From an uncultured Bacteroidota bacterium (lineage in GTDB: Bacteria > Bacteroidota > Bacteroidia > Bacteroidales > F082), in the NCBI GenBank assembly GCA_937912115.1, contig CALDOI010000048.1:62001-126000 (forward strand): DNA of 64,000 bases, given 5' to 3'. Under the pieces are notes generated by a model that ran no database searches, was not told where the DNA came from, and worked only from the letters and a program-made list of their open reading frames with translations. Positions 52,811-60,552 of this stretch are shown here, piece after piece (the first letter of the stretch is position 1; every line of letters starts with the position of its first letter). Both the position numbers and the translations under genes were made by a program.

Positions 52811-54304
52811 ATGGATATAAGATCACAAATAGCAATGGTGTTTCACCTTGACAAATGTATCGGTTGCCACACTTGTTCAATTGCATGTAAAAATATATGG
52901 ACGGATAGAAAAGGTGCTGAATACATGTGGTGGAATAATGTTGAAACCAAACCCGGCACAGGTTATCCCAGCAAATGGGAAGACCAGGAAATCTACAAAG
53001 GAGGTTGGGTAAAAAAAGGTAATTCTGTACTTCTCAAAGGAGCAGGTAAATTTAAAGGCATAAAAAGTTTGTTCCATAATTCAAATATGCCCGTAATTGA
53101 CGACTATTATGAACCATGGACATACCAATACGAAAATTTATTCGAAGCTGAAGAGGGTGATGATCAGCCTATTGCCAGGCCTGTTTCCCTCATCACTGGT
53201 GAAACAATAACTCCTAAATCAGGTCCCAACTGGGATGATGATTTATCGGGTTCAGAAGAGTATGCAAAAAATGATGTCAATTTCAAAAACCTGTCTCCTG
53301 CGGAGCAGGAATCTATGTTCCAGTTGGAAAGAATGACTATGCATTATCTTCCAAGGATGTGTAACCACTGCCTCAATCCTGCATGTGTAGCTGCCTGTCC
53401 TTCGGGGGCAATATATAAAAGGGGTGAGGATGGTGTTGTATTGATTAACCAAAAAAAATGCCGTGCATGGAGAATGTGTGTAACTGCCTGTCCGTATAAG
53501 AAAAGTTATTACAACTGGAATACAGGTAAATCTGAAAAATGTATTCTTTGTTACCCACGCCTTGAATCAGGTCAGGCACCCGCTTGCCACCAATCATGTG
53601 TTGGGCGGATAAGGTACATTGGTGTTATGCTTTACGATGCTGATAAAATTGAAGCCGCAGCTGCCAGCGAAACTGAAGACTTGGTAGATAACCAGTTGGC
53701 CATATATGTTGATCCAAATGATCCAAAGGTAATTGCTGCTGCTAGAGAAAATGGAATACATGATTCAACAATAGAGTGTGCGCAAAAATCACCGGTTTAT
53801 AAATTTGTGAAAACGTGGGGATTAGCCCTGCCACTGCACCCTGAATTCAGAACCCTCCCTAACTTATTTTATGTTCCACCATTGTTGCCAACAATGGCAT
53901 TCGTTAACGAGGAGGGTGTATATGAAACAACTACCGAACATTTTTGGGGAGCCATCGAAAAATCGCGTTTACCAATGAGTTATATGGCAAGCTTATTTAG
54001 TGCCGGTAATGAGGAAACCATAAAAACAGTTCTTAAAAAACTAATGGCTGTACGTTTGCATCGCAGGGCCGAAACCGTTGGAGATCTTCCCGAAGAGGAG
54101 TCGAAGGATGCTATGAGGGATGTGGTTATGGATAAGGAAACTGCAGATGATATTTTCCGGCTAACATCACTTCCATTATTCGATCAGCGTTTTGTGATCC
54201 CTCCCGCCCATCGCGAAGAAGCAATGGAAATGCTTGAGAGTACAGCTGATGTGAAAGGTAATACCGGGTTTGGATTTAAAGAACCACCCGTAAGAGGCCT
54301 GTAA
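52811..54304 (+). CDS. narH: respiratory nitrate reductase beta subunit
   Basis: This 497-residue iron-sulfur protein has four cysteine groups: CIGCHTCSIACK, CNHCLNPACVAACP, CRAWRMCVTACP and CILCYPR...CHQSC. The Trp in CRAWRMC replaces one Cys, as in E. coli NarH, giving one [3Fe-4S] and three [4Fe-4S] clusters. They carry electrons from the NarI hemes to NarG. The C-terminal region (HPEFRTLPNLFYVPPLLP) is the NarH-specific extension. Its position directly after narG is universal for the family. Confidence 0.98.
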   Translation: MDIRSQIAMVFHLDKCIGCHTCSIACKNIWTDRKGAEYMWWNNVETKPGTGYPSKWEDQEIYKGGWVKKGNSVLLKGAGKFKGIKSLFHNSNMPVIDDYYEPWTYQYENLFEAEEGDDQPIARPVSLITGETITPKSGPNWDDDLSGSEEYAKNDVNFKNLSPAEQESMFQLERMTMHYLPRMCNHCLNPACVAACPSGAIYKRGEDGVVLINQKKCRAWRMCVTACPYKKSYYNWNTGKSEKCILCYPRLESGQAPACHQSCVGRIRYIGVMLYDADKIEAAAASETEDLVDNQLAIYVDPNDPKVIAAARENGIHDSTIECAQKSPVYKFVKTWGLALPLHPEFRTLPNLFYVPPLLPTMAFVNEEGVYETTTEHFWGAIEKSRLPMSYMASLFSAGNEETIKTVLKKLMAVRLHRRAETVGDLPEEESKDAMRDVVMDKETADDIFRLTSLPLFDQRFVIPPAHREEAMEMLESTADVKGNTGFGFKEPPVRGL

Positions 54305-54339
54305 TATTGTAATTGTTTATGACTATTAATTATAACTAA

Positions 54340-54972
54340 ATGAAATCATTAGATCATTATATACTCATTGCTGACCTGTTCAGATATCCGGATGAAAATC
54401 TTGTGTCAAGGGCTAATAAATTTTTAACAATGGTTAAAAAACAATGGCCAGGACTTTCACCTGGTCTTCAGGTTTTTGTCAGTGCAATTGAAAACATATC
54501 CACAAAACAACAGCAGGAATATTTCATGAAGACATTTGATGTTCAGGCTGTTTGTTATCTTGATTTAGGATATATGATGTTTGGTGAAGATTACAAACGG
54601 GCTCAGTTACTGGTTAATCTTCAAAATGAACACAAAGTTGCCGGGGTTGATTGTGGAACTGAGCTGGCCGACCACCTTCCCAATGTGCTTAACTTACTTG
54701 CACATACAGCAAACGAAGACTTTGCCCATGAGTTGGGTTTTATTATAACCATACCGGCAGTCCGTTTTATGTTAACCAAGTTTAAGAATATTGATAATTA
54801 CTATGCAGATTTACTTCAAGTATTGCTGGAAATGCTAAAGCAAGATTTCCCGGGAGAAGGACTAAAAGAATATGCCTTTGCTGATGATAAGTTCTCTGGA
54901 AAAAATGAGTTTCTTATGCCATCCCCAAAAATGACAGTCTGTGATTCAAATTGTAAACAAAAAAGATTTTAA
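54340..54972 (+). CDS. narJ: nitrate reductase assembly chaperone NarJ
   Basis: The protein has 210 residues, all helical, of the NarJ/TorD-like chaperone family. The conserved core VCYLDLGYMMFGEDYKRAQL corresponds to the E. coli block Y(L)DLTYYLYGD..RG.AL, and ELADHLPNVLNLLAHT is the equivalent of the E. coli D-L-P-D-H-L motif. NarJ holds apo-NarG, promotes cofactor insertion and blocks membrane attachment until the complex is ready; it is not part of the final enzyme. The C-terminus ends in a Cys-containing basic tail. It sits between narH and narI, with narI starting 2 nt after its stop. Confidence 0.92.
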   Translation: MKSLDHYILIADLFRYPDENLVSRANKFLTMVKKQWPGLSPGLQVFVSAIENISTKQQQEYFMKTFDVQAVCYLDLGYMMFGEDYKRAQLLVNLQNEHKVAGVDCGTELADHLPNVLNLLAHTANEDFAHELGFIITIPAVRFMLTKFKNIDNYYADLLQVLLEMLKQDFPGEGLKEYAFADDKFSGKNEFLMPSPKMTVCDSNCKQKRF

Positions 54973-54974
54973 TT

Positions 54975-55697
54975 ATGAGCAACTATTTCTTCTTTATCGG
55001 TGTGCCTTATGCGGCAATAGTTATCATGCTGGTTGGTACCATTTTCAGATACACAAACTTTGGGTTTAAAGTATCCTCCCTTTCATCACAATTTCTTGAG
55101 AGCAGAGAACTTTTTTATGGTAGTCGTCCTTTTCATTGGGGAATAATTTTCCTGTTCTTTGGTCACCTGGTTGCATTCTTGTTTCCACGATCAGTGGTAT
55201 TATGGAACAGTGTGGTAGTACGGTTACTTATTCTTGAAATTGTAGCTTTTGGTTTTGGCATAGCTACCCTTTTTGGGCTTGGCATGCTTATCATCAGAAG
55301 GTTAAAACATAGAAGACTATTGATGGTTACTACCAAAATGGATGCTTTTGTATATGTGATATTGTTAACACAAGTAATTTCCGGATTGTGGGTAGCATAC
55401 TTTGCAAGATGGGGGTCAGCCTGGTTTCCTACAGTACTAACACCCTATTTAAAATCTTTGTTTGTATTGGATCCTGATATCATTGCAGTTGCAGCCTTGC
55501 CTTTGTCAATCAAAATACATATAGTATCTGCATTTGTTTTAATAGGCATGATACCGTTTACTCGTTTTATGCACTTTTTAGTATATCCTTTTTCCTATTT
55601 CTTCAGACCTTATCAATACGTTATTTGGAATTGGGATCGTAAAAAGATTAGAACTTCCAGAAAATTGGTTAATGGGGTTAGATCAAAGAATAATTAA
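54975..55697 (+). CDS. narI: respiratory nitrate reductase gamma subunit, cytochrome b
   Basis: The protein has 240 residues with five transmembrane helices. The heme-b ligands are His54 and His64 (SRPFHWGIIFLFFGH) and His182 and His200 (IKIHIVSAF; RFMHFLVYP). The spacings of 10 and 18 residues equal those of E. coli NarI His56/66 and His187/205. NarI oxidises quinol on the periplasmic side and passes electrons through two hemes to NarH. The C-terminal basic tail faces the cytoplasm. A 211-nt spacer with repeats follows before narK1. Confidence 0.96.
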   Translation: MSNYFFFIGVPYAAIVIMLVGTIFRYTNFGFKVSSLSSQFLESRELFYGSRPFHWGIIFLFFGHLVAFLFPRSVVLWNSVVVRLLILEIVAFGFGIATLFGLGMLIIRRLKHRRLLMVTTKMDAFVYVILLTQVISGLWVAYFARWGSAWFPTVLTPYLKSLFVLDPDIIAVAALPLSIKIHIVSAFVLIGMIPFTRFMHFLVYPFSYFFRPYQYVIWNWDRKKIRTSRKLVNGVRSKNN

Positions 55698-55719
55698 TGT
55701 TTGAACGATTTCAGTTGGT

Positions 55720-55908
55720 GGATTTTGAGAAGGAAGATAGAAGACCGAAGTCTGGAGACGGAAGTCCGATGTTGAATGTCCGAAATCGAAAGTAAGAAAA
55801 GTTATCATTTAATACCCAATAATAGTTCATCACTAAGCAATAATAAATAGTAAATATTAAATATTAAATCATCAATAAGCAATAATAAATCATCAATACC
55901 AAACCCCT
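55720..55908. repeat. low-complexity direct repeats between narI and narK1
   Basis: The 5' part (55740-55792) is a degenerate array of GAAGnCCGAA-like units (GAAGACCGAAGTCTGG, GGAAGTCCGATG, ATGTCCGAAATCG). The 3' part repeats AAGCAATAATAAAT (55835-55848 and 55877-55890) and ATCATCAATA. No coding sequence, terminator or clear promoter was found. Purine-rich arrays of this kind are common in Bacteroidota spacers and may separate narK1 expression from narCGHJI. Confidence 0.6.
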
Positions 55909-57450
55909 ATGGCTAATAAAGCTCCTTCATTGTTGGATTTTAGTAATCCGAGTATCAGAACCTTACATTTAACATGGATTGCGTTTTTTCTAACCTTCGT
56001 TGTATGGTTTAATATGGCTGGTGTTCTATCAAAAATGATTGAACAATTCGACTGGCTTTCAAAATCAAATGTAAAGGCACTTTTAGTTACTAACGTAGCT
56101 CTAACAATTCCAGCCCGTATTATCGTGGGTGGCTTAATCGATAAATATGGCCCAAGAAGAATATTTGCAGGGTTGATGGTAATAATGCTAATTCCCGGAT
56201 TAACATTTGCTTTTGGGGATGATTTAACTCAATTGGTTCTATCCCGGTTAGCACTAGGTGCTATTGGTGCCGGATTTGTTATTGGAATCAAAATGACCGC
56301 CAATTGGTTTACTCCAAAATATATTGGAAGGGCTGAAGGTTTTTATGCAGGATGGGGAAACTTTGGTTCTGCAGCAGCAGCGGCGATGGTACCTTTTGTA
56401 GCTGTAAATATGCTTGGTGGTGATTGGCGCTGGTCGTTGGCAATAACCAGCATTGTGACAGCAGTTTATGGTGTTATTTATTTCTTTGTGGTTCAAGACA
56501 ATCCTGATGGGTTTGAACCTGATCCAAAACAGAAAAAGGGTGGTGCAATGCCCGTTTCTTCATATTTTGATCTGGGGCAATATCTGCTTTGGGAGCTACC
56601 ATTATATGGAGCACTTGGTCTCGTAGCCTTTGTTCTTCACAAGCAGATGATTGCCGGCGAACACATGATTAGCATGACAACTGTTTGGATAATGTGGATT
56701 TCTTTGGGTGTTGTTTACATTGGTGATGTTGTTAGAATACTTAAAGCCAACCTACCTCGACTTAAAGCCGGAGTACCTGATGAAGAAAAATTTCCTTTTG
56801 GAAGTGTTGGGGCATTAAACACAACTTACTTTGCAAACTTTGGAGCTGAACTTGCCATCGTTTCAATGCTTCCCATGTTTTTCTATGAAGTTTTCAGCAA
56901 CTTGCTTTACGAAGACGGATCTAATATAATGACACTTACCATGGCCGGATCTGTTGCAGGCTCATTTGCCTTTATGAATTTGGTAGCCCGTCCACTGGGC
57001 GGTTTGCTTTCTGATAAAATGGGTAGCCGTAAAAAGACGATGCTATTTTATATGGCAGGGATTACAGTTGGTTTTTTCTTGATGGCAATTATTTCAAAAT
57101 ATGGCCCTGTTGGCAGCAATGGAGAAGTTACCCTATTACCACAATTTAATACTATAACATGGCTAGTGGTTTCAATAGTTATAACCATGTTTGCTTCTTT
57201 CTTTGTTCAGGGTGCTGAAGGTGCCACATTCGCAATGATTCCTTCCATAAAAAAGGAAATGACAGGGCGAATTGCCGGTATGGCAGGTGCATTTGGTAAT
57301 GTTGGTGCTGTAACCTATTTATTCCTGTACAATTTTATGGACGATAAGTCATTCCTTTTCATGTTGTCGGGAGGAGCCTTGGTTAGCCTTGTTTATTGTT
57401 TTATCATGCTAAAAGAACCAAAAGACGCATTTGTTGACAGTTTTGATTAG
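55909..57450 (+). CDS. narK1: NarK1-type nitrate/nitrite transporter (MFS)
   Basis: The protein has 513 residues, about twelve helices, in the nitrate/nitrite porter branch of the MFS. The N-terminus (SIRTLHLTWIAFFLTFVVWF) and GGLIDKYGPRRIF loop are those of NarK1/NasA-type proton-linked nitrate importers. Nitrate signatures appear in helix 5 (GFYAGWGNFGSAAAA) and helix 11 (AGMAGAFGNVGAV). Compared with short NarK1 proteins it has extra length between the halves. Together with the next gene it would cover start-up nitrate import (H+ symport) and steady-state nitrate/nitrite exchange. Confidence 0.92.
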   Translation: MANKAPSLLDFSNPSIRTLHLTWIAFFLTFVVWFNMAGVLSKMIEQFDWLSKSNVKALLVTNVALTIPARIIVGGLIDKYGPRRIFAGLMVIMLIPGLTFAFGDDLTQLVLSRLALGAIGAGFVIGIKMTANWFTPKYIGRAEGFYAGWGNFGSAAAAAMVPFVAVNMLGGDWRWSLAITSIVTAVYGVIYFFVVQDNPDGFEPDPKQKKGGAMPVSSYFDLGQYLLWELPLYGALGLVAFVLHKQMIAGEHMISMTTVWIMWISLGVVYIGDVVRILKANLPRLKAGVPDEEKFPFGSVGALNTTYFANFGAELAIVSMLPMFFYEVFSNLLYEDGSNIMTLTMAGSVAGSFAFMNLVARPLGGLLSDKMGSRKKTMLFYMAGITVGFFLMAIISKYGPVGSNGEVTLLPQFNTITWLVVSIVITMFASFFVQGAEGATFAMIPSIKKEMTGRIAGMAGAFGNVGAVTYLFLYNFMDDKSFLFMLSGGALVSLVYCFIMLKEPKDAFVDSFD

Positions 57451-57506
57451 TTAAAGAATAGTCAGTCTGAAAATATATTTTGTTACCAATTTTAAAAAGA
57501 ATATTT

Positions 57507-59111
57507 ATGTCTAAAATTAATCTTGATGTATGGAATGTGGAAGATGAAAAATTCTGGAAAAATACAGGAAAGAAAATAGCCACTAAAAATCTATGGATTT
57601 CCATTCCTGCATTGCTGTTGGCTTTTGCTGTGTGGATTATGTGGAGCATTATTGCCACAAAAATGAAAGCCTTTGGGTATAATTTTGGTATGATATCAGC
57701 AGACATGAATCCGGCTCAGATAGCTGATAAACTCAAAGAGATTAATAGCATGTATTATACATTGCCAGCAATCGCAGGACTTGCAGGTGCAACATTACGT
57801 ATCCCCAACTCGTTTTTAATTTCGCTAGGTGGTGGCAGGAATGTAATATTCGTTACCACATTGCTGTTACTCATTCCTGTTATTGGTGTTGGTTTTGCGT
57901 TGCAAGATGTAAATACGCCCTATTTAACTTTCGCCATTTATGCAGCCTTATCGGGTTTTGGAGGGGGAAACTTTTCTTCATCAATGAGTAACATCAGCTT
58001 CTTCTTCCCAAAACGTATGCAGGGTACTTCACTTGGTTTGAATGCCGGTATTGGAAACCTGGGAGTAGGTGTTATGCAAAAAACCATCCCATGGGTTATT
58101 GGGTTCTCACTTTTCGGTGTGATAGGAGCTGATGGAAATGAAATATTTGACGGAGCAATTGCCGGGCTTCAAAATGCAGGTTGGGTATGGATTCCTTTGT
58201 TGAGTATTGCAACGGTCGCGGCATTCATTGGAATGAACAATGTAATTACCGGAACACCCAAGTTGCCTTCAACGCTACAAGGTGTTGGCAAAACATTGTA
58301 TATGATTTTATTAGGATTAATTGCCGCTTCTGTTGGTGCGTATTTGCTCATTGGTTTAAAAATTAATATGTGGATTGTATTGCCAGTAGTTGTACTATTG
58401 ACTCTGGCCTTAATGAAATTTGCTACTCCAGGCGAAATTAAGACAAACCTGAATAAACAGTTTGCAATTTTTGGCAATAAGCACACCTGGGTAATGACAA
58501 TTATTTATACCATGACTTTTGGTTCATTTATCGGGTTCTCTGCGGCATTTCCAAAGTTATGTCAGGACATATTTGTTTATACCGATGCTACCGACCCTTC
58601 ATATATAAACCCCAATGCACCCAATTATCTTATGTGGGTTTTCCTTGGTCCGGTTATCGGGGCATTAATACGCCCGGTTGGTGGATGGCTGAGTGACAAG
58701 ATAAATAGTGGCGCAAAAGTTACGGCCATTAGTACTATCGCTCAAATTCTTGCAACAATGGCAGTTGCCTACTTTGTAATACAGGCAAGAAACAGTGTAA
58801 CCCCTGAAATTTTCTGGTGGCCATTTTTCGCAAGTTTTATGGTACTGTTTTTAACAACAGGTATTGGAAATGGATCCACATTCAGAAGTATTCCGTATAT
58901 TTTTAATAAAGAGCAAGCAGGCCCTGTATTGGGATGGACTGCTGCAATAGCTGCGTATGGGGCATTCATCATACCAAAAGTATTCGGGCAGCAAATTCAA
59001 AGTGGTACTCCTGAGTATGCCCTTTATGGTTTTGCGATATATTATCTTGTTTGTTTGATCCTAAACTGGTGGTTTTACCAGAGATCAAATGCGGAAATTA
59101 AAAACCCTTAA
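57507..59111 (+). CDS. narK2: NarK2-type nitrate/nitrite antiporter (MFS)
   Basis: The protein has 534 residues and about twelve helices. The N-terminus (VWNVEDEKFWKNTGKKIATKN, then LWISIPALLLAFAVWIMWS) is the W-x-(P)-E-D-x-x-F-W start of NarK/NarU/NarK2 proteins, which exchange nitrate for nitrite. Nitrate motifs are GLNAGIGNLGVGVMQ and GWTAAIAAYGAFIIP. The ATG at 57507 is used; an upstream TTG at 57480 precedes the conserved N-terminus. In some proteobacteria NarK1 and NarK2 are fused, but here they are separate neighbouring genes. A Crp/Fnr regulator gene starts 3 nt after the stop. Confidence 0.93.
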   Translation: MSKINLDVWNVEDEKFWKNTGKKIATKNLWISIPALLLAFAVWIMWSIIATKMKAFGYNFGMISADMNPAQIADKLKEINSMYYTLPAIAGLAGATLRIPNSFLISLGGGRNVIFVTTLLLLIPVIGVGFALQDVNTPYLTFAIYAALSGFGGGNFSSSMSNISFFFPKRMQGTSLGLNAGIGNLGVGVMQKTIPWVIGFSLFGVIGADGNEIFDGAIAGLQNAGWVWIPLLSIATVAAFIGMNNVITGTPKLPSTLQGVGKTLYMILLGLIAASVGAYLLIGLKINMWIVLPVVVLLTLALMKFATPGEIKTNLNKQFAIFGNKHTWVMTIIYTMTFGSFIGFSAAFPKLCQDIFVYTDATDPSYINPNAPNYLMWVFLGPVIGALIRPVGGWLSDKINSGAKVTAISTIAQILATMAVAYFVIQARNSVTPEIFWWPFFASFMVLFLTTGIGNGSTFRSIPYIFNKEQAGPVLGWTAAIAAYGAFIIPKVFGQQIQSGTPEYALYGFAIYYLVCLILNWWFYQRSNAEIKNP

Positions 59112-59114
59112 AAA

Positions 59115-59810
59115 ATGGACTGTAGAGACTGCATAAACACCAGGTGTCCGATAAATAATACCTGTCTGCCTGAATGGCTTCAATACACACAGAATCATAA
59201 ATCAAGCATATATGCATCTGTTGGGCAATCTATTTTCAACGAAGGCGAACTAGTCAGGGGAATCTATATTATTTGTTCAGGGAAGGCAAAAGTTTTAATA
59301 GAGGATGACAATGGTAAGGGAAGGATAATCAGAGTTGCCGGATCAGGTCAGGTACTTGGACATCGTGGTTTTAGCGAAACTATGGTCTATCCCATTTCTG
59401 CAAAAACACTTATAGAATCAGAAATTGCATATATATCCAACGAAGATTTTTTTAAACTTATCAGGTCAAATAATGATTTATCAATATATATGATGATGTT
59501 TTTTGCTGATGAGCTAATGAATTCGGAAAAGAACCTAAGAATTAGTACAACACTGACTTCACGGGAAAAAGTTGCCTATGCCTTGGCTAGGTTAATCAAG
59601 GCCAACGGGTTCATCAATGAAGAAGCCAGACAAATAGACTTAGGCTTGAATTTTAAGGAATTGTCTAACTTTGCAGGGATTTCTTATACAACACTGACAC
59701 GTGTATTGAAATCATTTTTACAAGAAGGAATACTTAAAAAATCAAACGGAAATTTTTATCTTGTTGATGAATCCGTATTAAGCCAACTGTCCTGGATGGA
59801 AATACAATAA
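59115..59810 (+). CDS. Crp/Fnr-family regulator with N-terminal four-cysteine motif (copy 1)
   Basis: The protein has 231 residues. The N-terminus carries Cys3, Cys6, Cys11 and Cys17 (C-x2-C-x4-C-x5-C), suited to an iron-sulfur cluster. A cyclic-nucleotide-binding-type beta-roll (about 30-140; GQSIFNEGELVRGIYIICSGKAK) and a long dimer helix follow. The winged HTH (FKELSNFAGISYTTLTRVLKSF) has Arg but not Glu at the two key base-reading positions of FNR/CRP. The gene is 3 nt after narK2 and surely in the nar transcript. Oxygen or nitric oxide sensing is inferred. Confidence 0.9.
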   Translation: MDCRDCINTRCPINNTCLPEWLQYTQNHKSSIYASVGQSIFNEGELVRGIYIICSGKAKVLIEDDNGKGRIIRVAGSGQVLGHRGFSETMVYPISAKTLIESEIAYISNEDFFKLIRSNNDLSIYMMMFFADELMNSEKNLRISTTLTSREKVAYALARLIKANGFINEEARQIDLGLNFKELSNFAGISYTTLTRVLKSFLQEGILKKSNGNFYLVDESVLSQLSWMEIQ

Positions 59811-59852
59811 TCATCCTATGTGTTGGTTTGCTGCTTGCAAAATAAGTCGATA

Positions 59853-60548
59853 ATGAAAAGAAAATGTGAAACATGTACTCATTACAAATGCTTTATTAAT
59901 AAGTACTGTTCACCTGAATGGAAGCCTCTAATTTCTTTCTATAAAACCTCCACTGATTATCCTGCCGGAGCAACTATTTTTTCTGAAGGCGATCCGGTTA
60001 AAGGAATATTTCAGATATATTCAGGTAAAATAAAGGTTGTTACTTCATCAAATGGAAATAAAGAGCGCATAATAAGGCTTGCTAATTCTGAGGAGTTACT
60101 CGGACATCGTGGTTTGGGAGGGGAAATGATATACCCTGTAACTGCAATTGCACTTGAGCAATCACAGGTAACTTTTATACCTATTGATATATTTTATAAA
60201 ACCATAAAAGCCAATCCCGAATTATCATTTCAGTTGCTAATGTTTTTTGCTGATGAGTTTAAGGCAACTGAAAAACGCGTTAAAATGATGTCATTAATGA
60301 CAGCAAGAGAAAAGGTTGCTATTTCAATCATGACCATTGTTAAGGCATTTGGTTTTTATGAAAACGATCCAACTCTATTGGATTTTACACCATCACGGAA
60401 GGATATTGCCAGTATTGCCGGAACTACATATGAAACAGTTATCAGAGTCCTGCGGGATCTTGAAGAATCAAGGGTAATTGTTCAGGAAGGAAAAGCAATA
60501 AGGGTTCTTGATCTAAACTATTTGCAATCACTTTGTAATAAGGAATAA
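59853..60548 (+). CDS. Crp/Fnr-family regulator with N-terminal four-cysteine motif (copy 2)
   Basis: The protein has 231 residues and is similar to the preceding regulator. It has Cys5, Cys8, Cys13 and Cys19 with exactly the same C-x2-C-x4-C-x5-C spacing, a cNMP-binding-type sensor domain (GATIFSEGDPVKGIFQIYSGKIK) and a winged HTH (RKDIASIAGTTYETVIRVLRDL). The recognition helix ETVIR keeps the Glu and Arg that read the TGA core of FNR/CRP sites, which fits the TGATnnnnATCA site before the operon. The ATG at 59853 is used because an upstream extension lacks family similarity. It converges on the next gene, 4 nt away. Confidence 0.9.
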   Translation: MKRKCETCTHYKCFINKYCSPEWKPLISFYKTSTDYPAGATIFSEGDPVKGIFQIYSGKIKVVTSSNGNKERIIRLANSEELLGHRGLGGEMIYPVTAIALEQSQVTFIPIDIFYKTIKANPELSFQLLMFFADEFKATEKRVKMMSLMTAREKVAISIMTIVKAFGFYENDPTLLDFTPSRKDIASIAGTTYETVIRVLRDLEESRVIVQEGKAIRVLDLNYLQSLCNKE

Positions 60549-60552
60549 CAAT

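Noticed and set aside
55740-55792. Repeated GAAGnCCGAA units considered as a CRISPR array
   Set aside because: The units are short, degenerate and not separated by unique spacers, and no cas gene is present.
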